The notes under the pieces were generated by a model. It saw nothing but the letters and a program-made list of their open reading frames with translations, had not been told where the DNA came from and did no database searches. Positions 59,352 through 64,000 of a stretch of DNA of 64,000 bases are shown here, piece by piece. Each line of letters begins with the position of its first letter. Position 1 is the first letter of the stretch. Both the position numbers and the translations under genes were made by a program. Source of the stretch: Clonostachys chloroleuca (taxonomy: Eukaryota > Ascomycota > Sordariomycetes > Hypocreales > Bionectriaceae); NCBI GenBank assembly GCA_037952775.1, contig JBANAY010000003.1, positions 32,550,001 to 32,614,000 on the forward strand, written 5' to 3'.

Positions 59352-60533
59352 TCATTCATTGTAATGATATACCTAGAACAGTTAGCAAGGATTGTTCTTT
59401 CTGATCAAGGGTTAAATGCCACTCACCTTATAGTTTGGCAAACCATATGGTTGCCACCCCAACCGCTTGGCCATCTTAGCAAAGCCTTCAGTTTCAATGA
59501 GATGATAAAAGGCGAAAGGAGGGAACATGGCCCCGTCACGGTGCACGTCGGCCCGGACTAGCAAGGCAGTACCACCAACTCCGTCAAGGGGAACAACTGT
59601 ATCCTTCTCAGAAGGATTCGTGGCCATGTAAGCCATCAATAGTCGATATGTGGCCATCTCAGCATACCCCTCGAGGAGAATATCGTCAGGGCCCATTGAA
59701 GCGCCGAGCTTCTGTGCGACGTCGCTATCCTGCCAACTGTTGAAGTCATATGGCCTCTCGGCCATGCTCTTTGTCTCAGCGTCGTAGTACTTTTGGAAGC
59801 AGTTGGCCACAATCACAGGCTTCGAGTATCCCGCCAGGTCCTGGATCAAAGAAGGCGGTGTCTCCACAATATCACTGTCCAGCCAGAGAACCCACGAGGT
59901 GGCAGGCCCCAGGGTGGTGAAGAGGAGCGAGTTGCGCGCCTTCGACATGTCCTCTCGTCTTGCCTTCTGGTTGGCCATCTTGTGGCGCTCGCTCTCGTCC
60001 TGGGATTGCAGGGATGGCTCGAAATCCTGGCGCAGGATGATGATGCTCTTGAAGCGGTCCTTCTCGGGACCTTGCTTCTGGGTCTTCTGGATCTGCTGCT
60101 GCAGCAATGCGGTGGCCGCATTTCCCTCTTTCGACTTGGGTAATATGAAGCCCAGGGTGATGAGTCCGTGGGGGTAGCTGAGCTTAAGAAGATTATCCCA
60201 GTACTCTTGATAGAACCTGGCCATGGGAGTCAGGATCAGGACGTGCTCCTGGTTGCCAATCGGATCGGCCGTGATGGTAACATTATTGAGGTTGTAACGG
60301 GTGACAGGCGGGGGGCCAAGCTCGACAGCGGCGTCCGATTTAGGTTTGCGATACGGTGATGTCGGAGGTGAGAGGTGGTGCCGGGCGCTGTCGACAACAA
60401 CTCGGGTGGTGCTGCTCGGGGTGGAGGAAGGCGAGATGAGGAAGTAGAGAATGAATATACAAAGGACGGTGCCTAGTAAAAGAGTGAAAGGGTTCGCCTT
60501 CTTCAGGCGAACCGACCCCATGGGTCGAGCCAT
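59352..60533 (-). CDS. MNN9: Mannan polymerase I subunit Mnn9 (Anp1/Van1/Mnn9 family mannosyltransferase)
   Basis: Mnn9 extends the N-glycan mannan backbone in the cis-Golgi. Exon 1 is 60533-59427; a 54-nt intron (59426-59373, gtgagt...tctag) precedes a tiny last exon (59372-59352) encoding VYHYNE and the stop. The product is 375 aa. Without the intron the protein would end as PNYKVSGI, so the conserved YGLPNYK-VYHYNE end shows that splicing is needed. It is a type II membrane protein with one N-terminal segment (FTLLLGTVLCIFILYFLI). Family signatures are HVLILTPMARFYQEYWDNLL, the DXD motif in WVLWLDSDIVE (about 219-221) and DGAMFPPFAFYHLIETEGFA. These match Mnn9 more closely than Anp1 or Van1. 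Confidence 0.94.
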
Positions 60534-61908
60534 GGAGGCAGCTGTCGGACTGGTTCCGTTTTCGAGAGTCGTCGGGCACGTAAGTAGGCGATGCGATTGA
60601 TGGTGGATAGGAGGGACAGACGGGGCGCAGTGAAATGAAGATAAGATATCAAAGGGACAGGAGCATGGGAAGACAAGAACGAAAAGAAAGAACCTCGCGC
60701 CCGTGAACACGGAAGTGGGCTGGAGGGGTTGAAGGGGGAAAGGAAGCGAAGACGTGTGGCGTCGTGGTGAAGATAGTAACTTTTGGCGAGTATCGGATTG
60801 GAATCCCGGGATCAGTGTCTGCTAACAAGGGGCACCTACCCCGTACCTGCATCCACTGAAGCATCACAGGCTAAGAATATCTGTCCAGTATCCTCGCAAC
60901 GTCAATTGAGCTGAGATCCACTCTTGCTCCTTTGGCCACGCCGCTTTTGGCATGGGCATGGCCTGAGCAGATTGACGTGATATCAATGAAATACAAAGCG
61001 ACGCACTTCATTACACTGTTCTCAGAAAAACACTTTCAATATCTCTACATGTGCCACTGGTCTGCCACCGTAAAACACGCTGCAGGCCGGTCTGAACCTA
61101 GGACCTTTTAACTTTGAGGTACCGTAGGTTTATAGGCATCTACCTACCTCCAATAGCGAAATGGATTACAGATGCAGCATCATCTCTGCCAGGAGGAGTC
61201 TTATGAACCCCGCTAACACTTCAATGTTTTTTTTTCTCGTGTATTAGGGGACAGTAGTGTAACAATTAGATAGACATGTGAGGTTCCGGCTTGTTTCTGC
61301 TATGGTAAAATCTCTATGAGCAGGACCCAGACTTCGGGGTTTCCCCTTTCTACGAGGCCCTTAGGTATTTGGCCGCCCGCGGTTAGAGATACTATATGTA
61401 AATTTTAGAAGAGAATTAACATATATCAATCAACATTCAAGTCATATCGTGACCCTATGAACGCCAACGATCTTGCCGATGGGTTTCAAAAGCGGCGGGG
61501 ACTCGTTTCAGCGCCTGCTGGCTGCCTTTAGCGGCCTGGCGGGAAAATACAGGTCCAACTCACAGCCAGCCATCAAGTGAGCATCTGACTAAATATCAAA
61601 AGGCTTTTTGTACGGGATTTAATGTGATATTTGTCCGCCGAATGAGCCTTGGTGAAGTACTGGTATGACAATGCATTCTGTGTGATTCGTAAATGTTATT
61701 GTCGCCAAAGTTGATTTCAATATACTTCTGTTCATTACGCACGCTATACTAATACATGGTTCTCCTCGAAACGGACCCAAGGACGCAATTTATAAATCGA
61801 TTGGAGCAGGCATTGCCGAATTCCAACTGTTCAAAGCATTTCGGCGCTGCCTAATAGCCTGACCTTCAACAGACACTGGTCCCAGACCTGTCAACGTTCT
61901 GCTGCAAC
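60534..61908. promoter_or_regulatory. Divergent upstream region of MNN9 and the GNAT gene
   Basis: A 1.4-kb spacer between outward-facing starts. It holds AGGTACC at 61118-61124, TACCTACCTC near 61141 and a T9 run near 61227. No gene is recognised. Confidence 0.45.
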
Positions 61909-62560
61909 ATGAACCCCAGATCTCCTGAGTATGTTTCTGTCCTCGAGCTGAAAGATCGGGAAAGGTATTAACTAAGCTGGGGCCGACCCTTGCAGAGCCG
62001 ATCGGGTGGTCCTTCGTCCTGGGACAGTCGATGATGTGCCGGCGGTGGCGCGGCTTATGGATCTTGCCGTAGAATGGCTTATGAGGCTGGGAAGAACCGG
62101 GCAATGGGGGTCACAGCAGCCTTCGGAAATCCCAGACCGCATAAAGCAGTTCACCAGCTTTGCTGAGTCGGGCGGCTTATGGGTCGCAGTAGATAGTCAA
62201 TTCTCCGGCGCCGAGAACAGCAATGCAGCAAAGGATGTGTCTGGGGTCAATGGCTCCAGCTCCAGGCCAGGAGGCGTGGTCGGGGCCATTGCGGTTGGAG
62301 ATGCGACTCCGTATGTCAAACCGGCTGAGGAGCCCGAGCTATACATCAAGGGCTTCCTAACCGACCGGTCCTGGGCGGGACGCGGCATCGGAGCAATGTT
62401 ACTAGCCAAGGCACGCCAACTTGCACGCGATGCTGGTATTTCGGTGCTTCGTGTGGATTGTTACAGGGGAGACGACGGTAAGCTTGTCAAATACTACGAA
62501 TCGCAAGGCTTTGTGAAAACGGAAGAGTTTCAAGTTCACGGCTGGCCCGGGCAAGTTTGA
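61909..62560 (+). CDS. GNAT-family N-acetyltransferase
   Basis: GNAT enzymes transfer acetyl from acetyl-CoA to an amine; the substrate here is unknown. Exon 1 is only 20 nt (61909-61928, MNPRSP). A 67-nt intron with a consensus gtatgt donor, a ttaactaagc branch region and a cttgcag acceptor follows. Exon 2 is 61996-62560, giving 194 aa. Without exon 1 there is no upstream ATG for the conserved VVLRPGTVDDVPAVARL. The acetyl-CoA loop is SWAGRGIGAMLLAKARQLAR. The next strand is VLRVDCYRGDDGKLVKYYES, and QGFVKTEEF is the usual end of the fold. A Gly/Ser insert sits mid-protein. The small first exon makes the start easy to miss. Confidence 0.88.
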
Positions 62561-63155
62561 TGCAACGGCTGGGTTGAGACGCAAGGCTAGTAGCCAGCTT
62601 CTGAATAGGTACCTCTCATAGAATGACAGATCAACTTTGGGGTCTCTCATTTACCTGCTATTTGCTTTTGTGGCTTTCGTCCTACGAAGTACCACAGCTA
62701 CTGGTAGTATCCATGAATGAAGATGGCCGGTGATGCATCATGTGCCAACGCTCATGTCTCATATCATATCGAGGCTTGGAGAAGTCCACCTCGCTAAGAA
62801 TAACCACAAAGACCCCACCTGGGCTTCTAGAGCGTTGCCCCATAGGCAGGTGGCCCCTGTAGAAAGCGTGTACCAAGACGCGATAGGCTCCTTAGTCCAG
62901 GGAAATCCGCGAATCAATTGGCTGGTGCCTCAGCGTTTCTTTTCTACCTATGTAATCTTACCGATCAGTCCCAACAGCTTGACAACACCGGTTGCCAACG
63001 CCTCAGATTCTGCCTCACGTCGCCGACCTACTGTCAGCTTCACTTGCGAGGTGCACGATTACGCGAATCGGGTCGCCTGCTCATTTATATCGATACGTCG
63101 CCGACCGGATCGTCTCGAGAAAACTCAGCGTTGTCTTGGTGATTCATCGCCCATC
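62561..63155. promoter_or_regulatory. Promoter region of the Yra1-like gene
   Basis: A 595-bp spacer with a perfect AGGTACCT palindrome at 62607-62614. Overlapping open frames here extend the downstream gene only by reading through its introns, so they are not genes. Confidence 0.45.
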
Positions 63156-64000
63156 ATGGCATCCAGCAGTAAGATGGACCGTGGTCTTGACGAAATCATT
63201 GCCGATAACGTAAGGATCATCCACTACAGCCCGGTTCAAATTATCCATGCATTAGGACTGACGATTCATTCTTCCTTCAGCGCAGCAATGCCCCTCGCAA
63301 TAGGCGCAATGGCGGTGGTCCATCTGGTCGCCGTCGCGGTGGCGATCGTCAAGAAACTCCCCGAGATGGAGTAAGAAAGGTCAGAGAGGAAACAACACCG
63401 GGCGCACCATCTGCTTCCTCTATATCCGTCATGTTCGCTTCTAACATGCAGCATTTAGGTTGCACATTCCTCCCTCTAGCCTCACTCCTTGTTGGCGCCG
63501 GCACTTCGTCCTTCACGACCTCTCGATCCGTACTCGGAGCGGTGAAGCGACTCGACATGTGCCTCGCTCTATATCGATATCCTGGCTGACTCGACTCTCC
63601 TACCATCCTACAGTCTTACCGAAACGAACCCAGGAATCTCGATGGGTAAGTAAATCTCCATTCCTGGAACACTCTTTTTGTTCAGCAAGCTAATAGCGAC
63701 TAGAGAATGGGTTCATGACCGATACGAAGAGAACAGTAATCAGCCATCCCAGCATCCGACTCCTCACATTGCACCGACTTATCCTTCTACTAGGTTATCG
63801 CAAAGCTCCTGCCCCTCGTCGCCGCCAAGCATCTCCCGAAGCTGAAGCTCCAGGGAGCAAGCTTCGAGTAGAAAACATCCACTATGATCTTACCCAGGAC
63901 GACCTCGAAGTATGATCGCAGATCTCGAACTCTCCAGGGGAAATTGTGGCATTTTGACTGACTAGCGATTAATCAGGAACTGTTCAAGCGTATTGGACCT
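63156..64000 (+). CDS. YRA1: Yra1/Aly (REF) mRNA export factor, cut off by the window edge
   Basis: Yra1/Aly loads the export receptor Mex67 onto spliced mRNA. Six exons are visible: 63156-63209, 63281-63379, 63614-63645, 63704-63735, 63794-63909 and 63977-64000 (incomplete). Phases match at every junction. The N-terminus MDRGLDEIIADN fits the conserved REF-N box, followed by an RGG-like basic stretch (NRRNGGGPSGRRRGGDR). YRNEPRNLDG joins EWVHDRYEENSYRK across splice sites. The RRM begins with SKLRVENIHYDLTQDDLE and continues into ELFKRIGP at the edge. An earlier in-frame ATG, MASSSK, is used as start; MDRGLDE alone is possible. Intron 2 (234 nt) is much longer than the others, and yeast YRA1 is regulated through a long intron. 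Regulation here is inference. Confidence 0.88.

Noticed and set aside
62730..63374. 214-codon frame covering the start of the Yra1-like gene
   Set aside because: It reads through the first intron and upstream DNA; the spliced exons give the conserved protein.
1..64000. Secondary-metabolite cluster, transposon, CRISPR array or other multi-gene system
   Set aside because: No polyketide or peptide synthase, transposase, reverse transcriptase, terminal inverted repeats or spaced direct repeats were recognised.

Overview
The window is nuclear DNA of a filamentous ascomycete (Pezizomycotina), most likely a Sordariomycete and possibly Hypocreales. The evidence is short introns (about 50-230 nt) with GTRNGY-type donors and CTAAC-like branch points, a GPI-anchored Crh transglycosidase, a Seb1/Msn2-type regulator, an OCT1-MICOS divergent pair, and GC-rich exons in AT-richer spacers. 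I saw no bacterial operons, CRISPR arrays, rRNA or convincing tRNA genes, and no intact transposon.

Layout, left to right. 0.3-1.5 kb: a GH16 Crh cell-wall transglycosidase (minus strand). 1.5-10.5 kb: a 9-kb gene-free stretch leading to the C2H2 stress regulator Seb1/Msn2 (10.6-12.3 kb). 15.3-17.8 kb: DPH6, diphthamide amidation. 19.2-20.4 kb: a DUF202 membrane protein. 20.9-23.4 kb: an HCS1/SMBP2-type helicase. 23.4-29.2 kb: a 5.8-kb gene-poor region. 29.2-31.3 kb: a disordered protein of unknown function. 31.8-35.6 kb: OCT1 peptidase and a MICOS ApoO-type subunit sharing one promoter. 35.9-37.2 kb: DUS2. 40.4-43.9 kb: a large unknown protein. 46.7-48.7 kb: the KES1/OSH oxysterol-binding protein. 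49.2-50.0 kb: the U2AF small subunit. 50.7-52.8 kb: an ELMO/CED-12 protein. 54.9-56.7 kb: PRA1, then a disordered ORF without a visible start. 57.3-57.9 kb: PEX4. 59.4-60.5 kb: MNN9. 61.9-62.6 kb: a GNAT acetyltransferase. 63.2 kb to the end: a Yra1/Aly mRNA export factor cut by the window edge.

This is mostly conserved housekeeping sequence: cell wall and glycosylation (Crh, MNN9), mitochondria (OCT1, MICOS), RNA processing (U2AF, YRA1, DUS2), lipid and vesicle traffic (KES1, PRA1), peroxisomes (PEX4) and stress transcription (Seb1). There is no biosynthetic cluster or obvious new multi-gene system.

The most notable observations are: four conserved genes each carry one single-base reading-frame slip, three of them in or beside a homopolymer and one at an A doublet; a PRA1-downstream ORF junction has no start codon; KES1 has a GC-AG intron; three AGGGG stress elements lie within 30 bp upstream of the gene whose product should bind them; and the octamer AGGTACCT and its core recur in the spacers.
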